In this document: positions 33,795 to 41,689 of the stretch, piece by piece
How positions within the stretch are numbered: the first letter of the stretch is position 1
Layout of the letters: each line of letters starts with the position of its first letter
Source: Nocardioides sp. Root682
GTDB lineage: Bacteria; Actinomycetota; Actinomycetes; Propionibacteriales; Nocardioidaceae
Length of the DNA stretch: 64,000 bases
Assembly: GCF_001427795.1 (NCBI RefSeq)
Contig: NZ_LMHJ01000002.1
Span: 62,001-126,000, forward strand
Reading direction: 5' to 3'
Translations under genes and position numbers: made by a program
Notes under the pieces: generated by a model
Databases searched by the model: none
Told to the model about the DNA's origin: nothing
The model's input: only the letters and a program-made list of their open reading frames with translations

Positions 33795-34330
33795 ACGCCG
33801 TCGCGGAGCTCGCCGTGCTCGAGCAGGGGACGGACCCGGAGACGGCGCTCGCCTTCTTCGACGCGCTGCCCGCCGTGACGTGTGCAGAGCTCACTGGCCG
33901 TTACCGCGGCCGGGAGCTGCGGACCGGTCACCCGATGGACGGGTTGCTCGAGGCATCGGGCTGGTACGGCAAGCAGTTCGACGACGTCGACCACGTCCAT
34001 CCGCTGCTCTTCCGGAACCGGGGAGGCGAGATCTTCGCCGTCGAGCCCCGCAAGATGCCCCTCGGTGTCGCGCCCCGGATCCCGGCGGCCGTGGTCGATC
34101 GCTCCCAGGGCGCCGTCGGCGCGCTCAAGGCCGCCCTGCAGACGAAGAAGCACCGGGCGCGGCTCCGGGCCGTCGAGTACCGCGGCGTCGTCAGCGCCGG
34201 CATGGTCTACGACCACCTGCCGATCATCGACGTCTTCCGCCGGGTGGACGCCGACACGTTGCTCGGCGTGATGGACCTGCGCGGCTCCGCGCCGTACGTC
34301 TTCGTGCTGCAGCGCGACGAGGTCCAGTAG
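33791..34330 (+). CDS. GXWXG/DUF4334 domain protein
   Basis: This 179-aa protein contains the GXWXG motif region AELTGRYRGRELRTGHPMDG followed by LLEASGWYGKQFDDVDHVHP, and the C-terminal DUF4334 part VEYRGVVSAGMVYDHLPIID ending with DLRGSAPYVFVLQRDE. The family has no established activity, but these proteins commonly neighbour monooxygenases and dehydrogenases of lipid catabolism, and the fold suggests ligand binding. The ATG at 33791 overlaps the GMC gene stop by 4 bp. It is the last gene of the TetR-controlled operon. Confidence 0.85.
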   Translation: MNAVAELAVLEQGTDPETALAFFDALPAVTCAELTGRYRGRELRTGHPMDGLLEASGWYGKQFDDVDHVHPLLFRNRGGEIFAVEPRKMPLGVAPRIPAAVVDRSQGAVGALKAALQTKKHRARLRAVEYRGVVSAGMVYDHLPIIDVFRRVDADTLLGVMDLRGSAPYVFVLQRDEVQ

Positions 34331-34344
34331 GGCTGGTCCCCGCA

Positions 34345-34374
34345 CCCTTTTCCGGTCACACTCTCGGAAAAGGG
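34345..34374 (+). terminator. Hairpin after the oxidative operon, overlapping the next gene's ribosome site
   Basis: CCCTTTTCCG (34345-34354) pairs perfectly with CGGAAAAGGG (34365-34374) across a 10-base loop. It can end the TetR operon transcript. The right arm includes most of the Shine-Dalgarno AAAAGGGGG (34368-34376) of the LuxR gene that starts at 34383, so in a read-through message the same hairpin would block translation of that gene. Confidence 0.6.
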
Positions 34375-34382
34375 GGAAGCCC

Positions 34383-35987
34383 GTGTCCAGCATCGCGCTC
34401 GCCGAGGAGCTTCGCCAGCGTCGGGACTGGCAAGCGGCGTACGACGCCTATGCCGCGCTGCCCGACCGCACCGGTGCGGTGATCGAGGGCCGGGCGGAGT
34501 CCGCCTGGTGGCTGGGGCTGATGGGGGAATCGATCCGGCTCTACGCCGAGGCCCACCGGCTGCACGTCGAGCTCGGTGACGGCGAGGCGGCGGTCCGGAC
34601 CGCCGTGCTGCTCTCGATCCACACGCGGCTCGTGGGTGAGCCGGCCCAGAGTGCCGGGTGGGTGAGCCGGGCAAACCGGCTGCTGGAGGACCTGCCGGAG
34701 TCCGCTGCCCACGGGTACCCGCTCTACCTCGGCACCGCCGGGCTCACCGGGTCCGACCTCGATGCGGCGTACGCCAGCGCCAAGCGCCTCCAGGACCTCG
34801 GCACCAGGTACGACGACGCGACCCTGGTCGCGCTGGGCGTGTTCTTCGAGGGCCGGATCCGGATCAAGCAGGCGCGGGTGGCCGAAGGACTGGCACTGCT
34901 CGACGAGGCGATGCTGGCGGCGCTCTCCGACGAGCTCAGTCCGTTGTGGACGGGCGCCATCTACTGCGGACTGATGGACGCCTGCAACGAGCTGCGCGAC
35001 CTGCGCCGCGCCACGGAATGGACCGAGGCGACGCGGCGCTGGACCGAACCGCTCCCGCTGGCGTCGCTGTTCCCGGGTGTCTGCCGGGTGCATCGCGCTC
35101 AGGTGCTGCAGAGCAAGGGCGACTGGGCCGGGGCCGAGGCCGAAGCGCTGGGGGCGTGCGAGGACATGGTCGGGATCGACGTCTTCGCGGTCGCGGACGC
35201 CTACTACGAGGTCGGCGAGGTACGCCGGGTCCGGGGCGATCTGGCCGGCGCGGAGCAGGCCTACCGCCAAGCCCACGACCACGGCCGCGACCCCCAGCCG
35301 GGGATCGCGCTGCTCCGCCTCGCCGAGGGACGGTGCGCGGACGCCGTCGCCTCCGTCGCGGCAGCCATCGCCGGGTCGGGCGGGAGTCGCCTCGAGCGCG
35401 CGCCCCTGTACGCCGCCCAGGCCGAGATCGCGCTCGCGCACGGCGACCTCGAGCTCGCCGAGCGGTCGGCAGCCGAGGTGGGCCAGACCGCAGCCCTGTT
35501 CGAGAGCGCAGGGCTCGCGGCCGAGGGTCATCGTTGCACCGGCGCGGTCCAGCTCGCGGGCGGGCGGGTGATGGAAGCCCTCGCCTCGTTGCGGATGGCG
35601 TTCAACGAGTGGACCCGGCTCGAGGTGCCGTACGAGGCGGCGCGCACGAGGATGCTGCTCGCCCGGGCCTACGCGGCGTGCGGGGACGTCGACGCAGCCG
35701 ATCGCGAGGATGCGGCCGCGCGGGCCTGCTTCGAGCGTCTCGGTGTGCTGGCACCCGAGACGAGGGGTACGGCGCCGGCCGGCCTGACGGCGCGGGAGGT
35801 CGAGGTGATCAGGCTGCTCGCCTCGGGCAAGAGCAACCGGGAGATCTCCGAGGTGCTCGTGCTCAGCCCCAAGACGGTGGCGCGCCACCTGTCGAACATC
35901 TTCGCCAAGACGGGCAGCGCCACGCGCACGGCCGCGACGGCGTACGCCTATGACAACGGGTTGATGGGTCGAACGACCCATCCCTGA
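34383..35987 (+). CDS. LuxR-family transcriptional regulator with TPR-like sensor region
   Basis: This 534-aa protein starts at GTG 34383. The C-terminal LuxR helix-turn-helix is clear: LTAREVEVIRLLASGKSNRE then VLVLSPKTVARHLSNIFAKT. The rest is alpha-helical, built of TPR-like repeats (for example GDWAGAEAEALGACEDMVGI and GDLAGAEQAYRQAHDHGRDP). There is no Walker A motif, so it is not a full LAL/MalT-type ATPase regulator. The gene ends inside a 9-bp palindrome and is followed by a DUF4242 gene, a pairing seen repeatedly in actinobacteria; that gene is its likely target. Confidence 0.88.
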   Translation: MSSIALAEELRQRRDWQAAYDAYAALPDRTGAVIEGRAESAWWLGLMGESIRLYAEAHRLHVELGDGEAAVRTAVLLSIHTRLVGEPAQSAGWVSRANRLLEDLPESAAHGYPLYLGTAGLTGSDLDAAYASAKRLQDLGTRYDDATLVALGVFFEGRIRIKQARVAEGLALLDEAMLAALSDELSPLWTGAIYCGLMDACNELRDLRRATEWTEATRRWTEPLPLASLFPGVCRVHRAQVLQSKGDWAGAEAEALGACEDMVGIDVFAVADAYYEVGEVRRVRGDLAGAEQAYRQAHDHGRDPQPGIALLRLAEGRCADAVASVAAAIAGSGGSRLERAPLYAAQAEIALAHGDLELAERSAAEVGQTAALFESAGLAAEGHRCTGAVQLAGGRVMEALASLRMAFNEWTRLEVPYEAARTRMLLARAYAACGDVDAADREDAAARACFERLGVLAPETRGTAPAGLTAREVEVIRLLASGKSNREISEVLVLSPKTVARHLSNIFAKTGSATRTAATAYAYDNGLMGRTTHP

Positions 35988-36003
35988 GCTCCCGAAGATG
36001 GGT
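35963..36003. promoter_or_regulatory. Palindrome GATGGGTCG-AA-CGACCCATC plus extra half-site
   Basis: The last codons of the LuxR gene contain the perfect palindrome GATGGGTCGAACGACCCATC (35963-35982). A further GATGGGT occurs at 35997-36003. Both lie 85-125 bp upstream of the DUF4242 start. LuxR-type regulators bind such dyads, so this may be the regulator's own operator controlling the next gene. The palindrome could alternatively act as a small hairpin at the end of the LuxR message. Confidence 0.5.
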
Positions 36004-36088
36004 GCTCTGCCCGATGAGCGGACGGGCCGCCGCTCCTAGCGTCGGAGGTCAGGGATTCGACCCGGATCCACGACCAAGGAGAACTGAC

Positions 36089-36361
36089 ATGCCCAAGTAC
36101 GTCATCGAACGCGAACTCCCCGGCGCCGGCCAGCTCTCGGCCGACGAGCTCCACGCCATCTCCGGCAAGTCCAACGCCGTCCTGGCCGGCATGGGCGGCC
36201 GGGCCCAGTGGCTGCAGAGCTACGTGACCGACGACAAGATCTTCTGCGTGTACATCGCCGAAGACGAAGCAGCTGTCCGCGAGCACGCCGAGGCTGGCGG
36301 ATTTCCGTGCAACGACGTCAGCAAGGTGGGGACGATCATCGATCCGACGTCCGGCGAATGA
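36089..36361 (+). CDS. DUF4242 (SCO4226-type nickel-binding) protein
   Basis: This 90-aa protein begins [20 protein letters not shown] and contains the repeated strand-helix pattern of DUF4242, a dimeric alpha-beta barrel family whose Streptomyces member SCO4226 binds nickel. The conserved [20 protein letters not shown] and the following [12 protein letters not shown] segment carry the possible metal ligands Cys and His. AAGGAGAA precedes the ATG. It follows the LuxR regulator gene. Stress-related metal handling is one possibility; an enzymatic role has not been shown for the family. Confidence 0.87.
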   Translation: MPKYVIERELPGAGQLSADELHAISGKSNAVLAGMGGRAQWLQSYVTDDKIFCVYIAEDEAAVREHAEAGGFPCNDVSKVGTIIDPTSGE

Positions 36362-36488
36362 CCCGACGTGCGGGGCTCGCAAGGCCCCGCATGTCAGCCG
36401 GCGCCCGGACCCGTGGCAGAATGACGAAGCGGTCTTGACGCCTCCGGGCCTCGCCGCGCCCAAGTTCCGTTTGAATCGAGAGGTGTTC

Positions 36489-37967
36489 GTGTCTTCGAAC
36501 CATCGTTCGGTCCCGCCCGCCGTGCTCACGCACCCGTCGATCGTCGCGCTGATTGATCGCGGCGCACCCTCGGGAAGTGTCGCCGCGGAGGACGTTCGTC
36601 AGGCCTGCGCGGCCGCTGATGTCGCCCCCGCCCACCTGAAGGGCCTGATGGGCCACCTGTCCGGTCTCGGGATCGCGGTGTCGCTCGGCTCGCCCGTCGA
36701 GCAGCGTGCAGTTGCTGCTGCTGCCCGCAAGCCGTCTGCCACGGTCACCGCCGCCAAGAAGGCGGCGCCGGCCAAGCCGGCCGCCCCGGCTGCGCCTGCC
36801 GCGGCTGCTGCCGCTCCGGCGAAGAAGGCTGCTGCCAAGAAGGCTGCGCCCGCGAAGGCCGCGGAGGTCGTCGACGCCGCCGCTGTTCCAGCGGTCGGCC
36901 CTGACGGCAAGAAGATCCTTCCCGACATCCCGGACGACCAGTTCGAGAAGGATGTCGTCGCCGACCCGACGATCAAGGAGGACGAGAAGACCGCGTCCTT
37001 CATCGTTTCCTCGGCCGACGAGACCGACGAGCCTGCCCAGCAGGTGATGGCCGCCGGCGCGACCGCCGACCCGGTCAAGGACTACCTCAAGCAGATCGGC
37101 AAGGTCCCCCTCCTCAACGCGGAGATGGAGGTCGAGCTCGCCAAGCGGATCGAGGCCGGCCTCTTCTCCGAGGAGAAGCTCGGCAAGGGCGGCAAGATCA
37201 GCCCGAAGATGACCGAAGAGCTCGAGTGGATCTCCGAGGACGGCCGCCGCGCCAAGAACCACCTCCTCGAGGCCAACCTGCGTCTCGTCGTCTCGCTCGC
37301 CAAGCGCTACACCGGCCGCGGCATGCTGTTCCTGGACCTGATCCAGGAGGGCAACCTCGGTCTGATCCGCGCGGTCGAGAAGTTCGACTACACCAAGGGC
37401 TACAAGTTCTCGACGTACGCCACGTGGTGGATCCGTCAGGCGATCACCCGCGCCATGGCCGACCAGGCCCGCACCATCCGGATCCCGGTCCACATGGTCG
37501 AGGTCATCAACAAGCTCGCCCGTGTCCAGCGCCAGATGCTGCAGGACCTCGGTCGCGAGCCCACTCCGGAAGAGCTCGCCAAGGAGCTCGACATGACCCC
37601 GGAGAAGGTCGTCGAGGTCCAGAAGTACGGCCGTGAGCCGATCTCGCTGCACACCCCCCTGGGTGAGGACGGCGACTCGGAGTTCGGTGACCTGATCGAG
37701 GACTCCGAGGCGATCGTCCCGGCCGACGCGGTCTCGTTCACGCTCCTGCAGGAGCAGCTGCACGCCGTCCTCGACACGCTCTCCGAGCGTGAAGCGGGCG
37801 TCGTGTCGATGCGCTTCGGCCTGACCGACGGCCAGCCGAAGACGCTCGATGAGATCGGCAAGGTCTACGGCGTGACCCGTGAGCGGATCCGCCAGATCGA
37901 GTCGAAGACGATGTCGAAGCTGCGCCACCCGTCGCGCTCGCAGGTCCTGCGCGACTACCTCGACTGA
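36489..37967 (+). CDS. sigA: Principal RNA polymerase sigma factor (SigA/HrdB type)
   Basis: From GTG 36489 (GAGAGG at 36478-36483) the product is 492 aa; GTG 36483 is an alternative. The first 190 residues contain a small conserved N-terminal domain and a long Ala/Lys/Pro-rich linker ([16 protein letters not shown]). Region 1.2 starts at [20 protein letters not shown], region 2 holds [20 protein letters not shown] and [15 protein letters not shown], and region 4 ends [20 protein letters not shown]. All core regions are intact, so it should recognise standard -35/-10 promoters for housekeeping genes. It is followed by a strong terminator. Its vicinity to parE and parC matches the hrdB region in Streptomyces. 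Confidence 0.95.
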   Translation: MSSNHRSVPPAVLTHPSIVALIDRGAPSGSVAAEDVRQACAAADVAPAHLKGLMGHLSGLGIAVSLGSPVEQRAVAAAARKPSATVTAAKKAAPAKPAAPAAPAAAAAAPAKKAAAKKAAPAKAAEVVDAAAVPAVGPDGKKILPDIPDDQFEKDVVADPTIKEDEKTASFIVSSADETDEPAQQVMAAGATADPVKDYLKQIGKVPLLNAEMEVELAKRIEAGLFSEEKLGKGGKISPKMTEELEWISEDGRRAKNHLLEANLRLVVSLAKRYTGRGMLFLDLIQEGNLGLIRAVEKFDYTKGYKFSTYATWWIRQAITRAMADQARTIRIPVHMVEVINKLARVQRQMLQDLGREPTPEELAKELDMTPEKVVEVQKYGREPISLHTPLGEDGDSEFGDLIEDSEAIVPADAVSFTLLQEQLHAVLDTLSEREAGVVSMRFGLTDGQPKTLDEIGKVYGVTRERIRQIESKTMSKLRHPSRSQVLRDYLD

Positions 37968-37983
37968 CCGCACGCCGAGCACC

Positions 37984-38025
37984 ACGACCGCCCCGTATCC
38001 GATTCGTCGGACACGGGGCGGTCGT
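37984..38025. terminator. Strong bidirectional terminator with nested TTCG hairpin
   Basis: ACGACCGCCCCGT (37984-37996) pairs perfectly with ACGGGGCGGTCGT (38013-38025). Within the loop TCCGA-TTCG-TCGGA forms a second stem capped by a UUCG-type tetraloop, separated from the outer stem by one A-C mismatch. It lies between the convergent sigma factor and thermonuclease genes. Confidence 0.9.
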
Positions 38026-38034
38026 ACGTTCGGC

Positions 38035-38619
38035 TCAGCAGTGGCCCCAGATGCCGAGGCGGGCAAGCCGGGCGGACCGTTCCACCTGCTCGTAGGCAGC
38101 GCGCTTCTCGAACGTTCCGTTGCGGTAGACGTAGACCTCGGCCAGGCCGCGGGTGAGCTGGGCCTCCGACAGGTCCAACCGGTCGGACGACCTGCGCACG
38201 TAGCGCAGCAGTCGGTGGTACCTGTCGATGCGGGGCTGGTCGGGGTCGGCCCGCATCGCGATCCCGGTGCCGCGTGGCAGGAGTGCCTTCATCCGCCTCG
38301 ACGCGGTGGAGCCGCCGCACTCGTGCTGGCCCTGGATCGTCTCCGGGGTGTCCATGCCGAGGATCCGGACGTAGCGCACCGCGCCGCTGGGGAGCCGTAC
38401 GACGACCGTGTCGCCGTCCTGGACCCAGAGCACTCGCGCGTCCACGCGGACCGGCTCGACGGCCGCTACGGCGACGGCCGCCTGTGTCGACGCCGAGACG
38501 GGGAAGCCGTGTGTCACGGGGACCAGCGGGTGGGTGGATGCGTGGTGGGTCAGGCCTGCGACAAGGGTGCCGGCGATCAGCGTGGTGGCGAAGGACAGTC
38601 GGATGAGGGGCAGTCGCAC
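38035..38619 (-). CDS. Secreted thermonuclease (SNase) family protein
   Basis: This 194-aa precursor has a hydrophobic N-terminal segment (LSFATTLIAGTLVAGL) that acts as a signal peptide or anchor. The staphylococcal-nuclease fold follows: VLWVQDGDTVVVRLPSG, then VRILGMDTPETIQGQHECGG with the calcium-binding and catalytic acidic residues, and IDRYHRLLRYV with a catalytic-type arginine. The terminal LARLGIWGHC is typical. Expected activity is calcium-dependent cleavage of extracellular DNA or RNA. It is convergent with the sigma factor gene. Confidence 0.88.
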   Translation of the reverse strand: MRLPLIRLSFATTLIAGTLVAGLTHHASTHPLVPVTHGFPVSASTQAAVAVAAVEPVRVDARVLWVQDGDTVVVRLPSGAVRYVRILGMDTPETIQGQHECGGSTASRRMKALLPRGTGIAMRADPDQPRIDRYHRLLRYVRRSSDRLDLSEAQLTRGLAEVYVYRNGTFEKRAAYEQVERSARLARLGIWGHC

Positions 38620-38712
38620 GGGACCATGCGACAGGGCGCGGGTGGGCGTCCAGTGTGCACCGGGTGGATGTCGCGCGACGGCCCCGTGAACAGGAAAACC
38701 GGTAGGCCCCGG

Positions 38713-39558
38713 TCAGTCCCCGGAGGGCACGATCATGGGGGTGCCGGCGACGGGGTCGGGTACGACGACACAACCCAGCCCGAACGCCCGCTCGACGAGC
38801 GCAGCGGTGACGACCTCGCCCGGTGCGCCTTCGGCCAGGATCTCGCCGTCGCACATCACCACGAGGTGGTCGCTGTAGCGGCACGCGAGGTTGAGGTCGT
38901 GCAGCACGGTCACGATCGTGCGGCCGGTCTCCCGGTTGAGCGTGCGCAGCAGACGCAGCAGGTCGACCTGATGAGCGATGTCGAGGAAGGTCGTCGGCTC
39001 GTCGAGCAGCAGCAGGTCGGTCTCCTGCGCCAGCGCCATGGCGACCCAGACCCGCTGGCGCTGGCCGCCGGAGAGCTCGTGGAGCGGGCGGGCGACGAGC
39101 GATGCCGTGTCGGTGGCGTCCAGTGCGGCGGCCACCGCCTCGTCGTCCTGGGCAGACCAGTGCCGGAACCAGCCCTGGTGCGGGTGGCGGCCCCGCGAGA
39201 CCAGGTCGCCGACCGTGATGCCGTCGGGTGCAACGGGTGTCTGGGGGAGCAGCCCCAGGATGCGGGCGACCTCCCGCGAGCCCCGGTCGAGGATCGGGGA
39301 GCCGTCGAGCAGCACCTCGCCGGTCCGCGGCCGGAGCAACCGGGCGAGCCCACGCAGCAGGGTCGACTTGCCGCACGCGTTGGCGCCCACGATGGCGGTG
39401 ACCCGGCCGTCGAGGATGTCGAGGTCGAGGTCGTGCACGACCGTCCGGTCGTCGTACCCGAGAGCGAGGCCGCGGGCCACCAGGCGCGCGGCGGTTCGTT
39501 CGGCGGCGGTGGTCTCGGTCATGGTCTCCGTCATGGTCTCGGTCATGGGCGCGGTCAT
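38713..39558 (-). CDS. Iron-siderophore ABC transporter, ATP-binding protein (FecE/FepC-type)
   Basis: From the ATG at 39558 the product is 281 aa. It has Walker A VGANACGKSTLLRG, the ABC signature LSGGQRQRVWVAMALAQ, Walker B LLLLDEPTTFLD and the switch histidine VLHDLNLA. The start is fixed by the ATGA overlap with the upstream permease. The first 14 residues include three near-identical MTET units, encoded by three 12-bp direct repeats at about 39510-39546, so the N-terminus may vary in length. It powers the two permeases upstream to import ferric siderophore or haem-like substrates. Confidence 0.92.
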   Translation of the reverse strand: MTAPMTETMTETMTETTAAERTAARLVARGLALGYDDRTVVHDLDLDILDGRVTAIVGANACGKSTLLRGLARLLRPRTGEVLLDGSPILDRGSREVARILGLLPQTPVAPDGITVGDLVSRGRHPHQGWFRHWSAQDDEAVAAALDATDTASLVARPLHELSGGQRQRVWVAMALAQETDLLLLDEPTTFLDIAHQVDLLRLLRTLNRETGRTIVTVLHDLNLACRYSDHLVVMCDGEILAEGAPGEVVTAALVERAFGLGCVVVPDPVAGTPMIVPSGD

Positions 39559-40622
39559 CCGCCCACTCCTCTCCGGTTGGTGGTGGCCAGCAGCCACAAC
39601 AGGTACGGCGCGCCGACGGCTCCGGTGACGACACCGGTCGGCATCTCCACGGGCAGCACCTGCACGGCGACGTAATCGGCTACCAGGCACAGGATCGCGC
39701 CCACGGCACCGGCTGCCACGATGCCGCCGCGGGCCGGGCCGAGCAGGCGGTCGGCGACGGGACCGGCGACCAGCGCGACGAACGCGATGGGTCCGGCGAC
39801 GGCAGTGGCCAGCGCGGTCAGGAGGACCCCGACGCCGAGCAGGATCAGCCGGGTGGGCTCGAGGCGGGTGCCGAGGCCGCGCGCGGTGTCGTCACCGAGC
39901 TCGACGTTGCGCAGCATCCGTTGCAGGACGGGCACGGTGGGCGCGAGCAGCAACAGGCACACCAGGAGCACGTTGTTCTCGGTGTCGCCGGCCTGGCCGA
40001 TGGACCCGGTGAGCCAGTGCAGGGCTTCGCGCGCCTCGGTGAGCGAGGTCCGGGTCAGCAGGTAGCCGGTGATGCTGGTGGCGAAGGCGGACATCCCGAT
40101 GCCGATCAGGATGAACCGGTAGCCGGACACGCCGTCGCGCCACGCGAGCAGGTACATCGCGCTGGCGAAGACCAGGGCGCCGGTCAGTGCGAGCACCGGG
40201 ATGCTCAGGCCGGACAGTGCCGGGACGGCGAGGCCCGCGACGGCGAACACGCTCGCGCCGGCCGAGATCCCGACGAAGTCGGGAGACGCCAGCGGGTTCC
40301 GCAGCAGCTGCTGGAAGATCGTGCCGGCCGCGCCGAGCGCGAGGCCCACCCCGATCGCCGCCTTGACCTGCGGGACGGCCAGGTCCTGGACGATGAAGTC
40401 GACCGCCGCGTTGTCGCCGGTGCCGAGCAGTGATCCGAGCACCTGGCCGAAGGTCAGCCGGACCGACCCGCAGCACAGCGTGAGCAGGGCCAGCAGCAGC
40501 GCCACGGCGAGCAGCGCGGCCGGTACGACGGCGGCCCGCCGATGCCGCGACAGCCGGTGCCGTCGTACGACGACCGCGGTGGCTGCCGCGGTGGGAGACG
40601 AAGAACGCTGTGAGGTGGTCAC
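39555..40622 (-). CDS. Iron-siderophore ABC transporter permease (FecCD family)
   Basis: Starting at GTG 40622, which overlaps the first permease's TGA by 4 bp, the product is 355 aa. About nine or ten TM helices are seen, with the FecCD hallmark GVGLALGAAGTIFQQLLRNP then LASPDFVGISAGA, and the C-terminal GPIAFVALVAGPVADRLLGP. A longer frame upstream is only a shadow. It forms the membrane channel together with the preceding permease, and its stop overlaps the ATPase start. Confidence 0.92.
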   Translation of the reverse strand: MTTSQRSSSPTAAATAVVVRRHRLSRHRRAAVVPAALLAVALLLALLTLCCGSVRLTFGQVLGSLLGTGDNAAVDFIVQDLAVPQVKAAIGVGLALGAAGTIFQQLLRNPLASPDFVGISAGASVFAVAGLAVPALSGLSIPVLALTGALVFASAMYLLAWRDGVSGYRFILIGIGMSAFATSITGYLLTRTSLTEAREALHWLTGSIGQAGDTENNVLLVCLLLLAPTVPVLQRMLRNVELGDDTARGLGTRLEPTRLILLGVGVLLTALATAVAGPIAFVALVAGPVADRLLGPARGGIVAAGAVGAILCLVADYVAVQVLPVEMPTGVVTGAVGAPYLLWLLATTNRRGVGG

Positions 40623-41689
40623 AGCTCGGCCAGCCGGCTGTAGCGGACCAGCAGGATGAAGAACGGTGCACCGAGCATGCCCAGGACGACACCCACCTGC
40701 AGCTCGCCGTCGCCGCCCATGACCCGGCCGAGGATGTCGGCGCCGAGGAGCAGGAGCGGGCCGAGGAGCAGTGAGTACGGCAGGATCCAGCGGTAGTCCG
40801 GACCGCAGATCGCCCGGGCTACGTGAGGCACGACGAGACCGACGAAGACGATCGGGCCGCACGCCGCGGTGGCGGCGCCGCAGAGGACCGCGACGACCGT
40901 GAACAGGCCGATCCGGGTACGGGTCAGGGAGACGCCGAGTCCGCGGGCGGCGTCATCGCCGAGCGCGAGGGCATTGAGCGGGCGTCCGCAGAGGACGCCC
41001 ACGACCAGCCCGACGACCAGGACCGGCGCGACGCCGGTGACGATCGGCGCGTAGCGGCCGGCCAGGGAGCCGACCTGCCAGAAGCGGTACTCCTGCTGCG
41101 CCTGCAGGTCGGTGAGCAGCAGGACGGTCGTGACGGCCATCAGTCCAGCGGTGATCGCGGCGCCGGCGAGCGCCATCTTGACCGGCGTCGCGCCGTCGCG
41201 GCCGAGCGAGCCGACGGCGTACACGAGAGCGGTGGCAGCCAGGGCACCGATGAAGGCGAGCACGACGTGGAGCTGGATGCCGGTCACGCCGAGGACGGTG
41301 ATCCCCACGACCACGGCGAGGGCGGCGCCCGCCTCGATGCCCATGATCGAGGGGTCGGCCAGCGCGTTGCGGGTCAGGCCCTGCAGGACGGCTCCGGAGA
41401 CGCCGAGCGCCGCGCCGACGAGGACGCCGAGGATCGTGCGCGGCACGCGCAGCTGCGTCGTGACGGTGTCGTCAGTGCTGACGTCAGTGCTGACGGCCGT
41501 GAAGTGGCGCAGCGCATCGATGACCTCGGTGAGTCCGATGGACCGCGAGCCCTGGGTGACGCTGAGGAAGGCGGTCAGCAGGACCAGCGCACCGAGGACG
41601 AGCAGCCCGGTCGCGAGAGCGCCCGGACGCCGGGCGGGGCTGACCCCACCCGGCGCCACGGTGGCGGTGGCCACCAGCTGGTCAGTCAC
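40619..41689 (-). CDS. Iron-siderophore ABC transporter permease (FecCD family)
   Basis: This 356-aa permease has the matching hallmark GVLVGAALGVSGAVLQGLTR then NALADPSIMGIEAGAALAVV, and GPIVFVGLVVPHVARAICGP near the C-terminus, where the VPH-ARA motif contacts the ATPase. About ten TM helices are expected. Its start lies within the last 8 bp of the substrate-binding-protein gene, so the four genes are tightly coupled. It pairs with the second permease as a heterodimer. Confidence 0.92.
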   Translation of the reverse strand: MTDQLVATATVAPGGVSPARRPGALATGLLVLGALVLLTAFLSVTQGSRSIGLTEVIDALRHFTAVSTDVSTDDTVTTQLRVPRTILGVLVGAALGVSGAVLQGLTRNALADPSIMGIEAGAALAVVVGITVLGVTGIQLHVVLAFIGALAATALVYAVGSLGRDGATPVKMALAGAAITAGLMAVTTVLLLTDLQAQQEYRFWQVGSLAGRYAPIVTGVAPVLVVGLVVGVLCGRPLNALALGDDAARGLGVSLTRTRIGLFTVVAVLCGAATAACGPIVFVGLVVPHVARAICGPDYRWILPYSLLLGPLLLLGADILGRVMGGDGELQVGVVLGMLGAPFFILLVRYSRLAEL

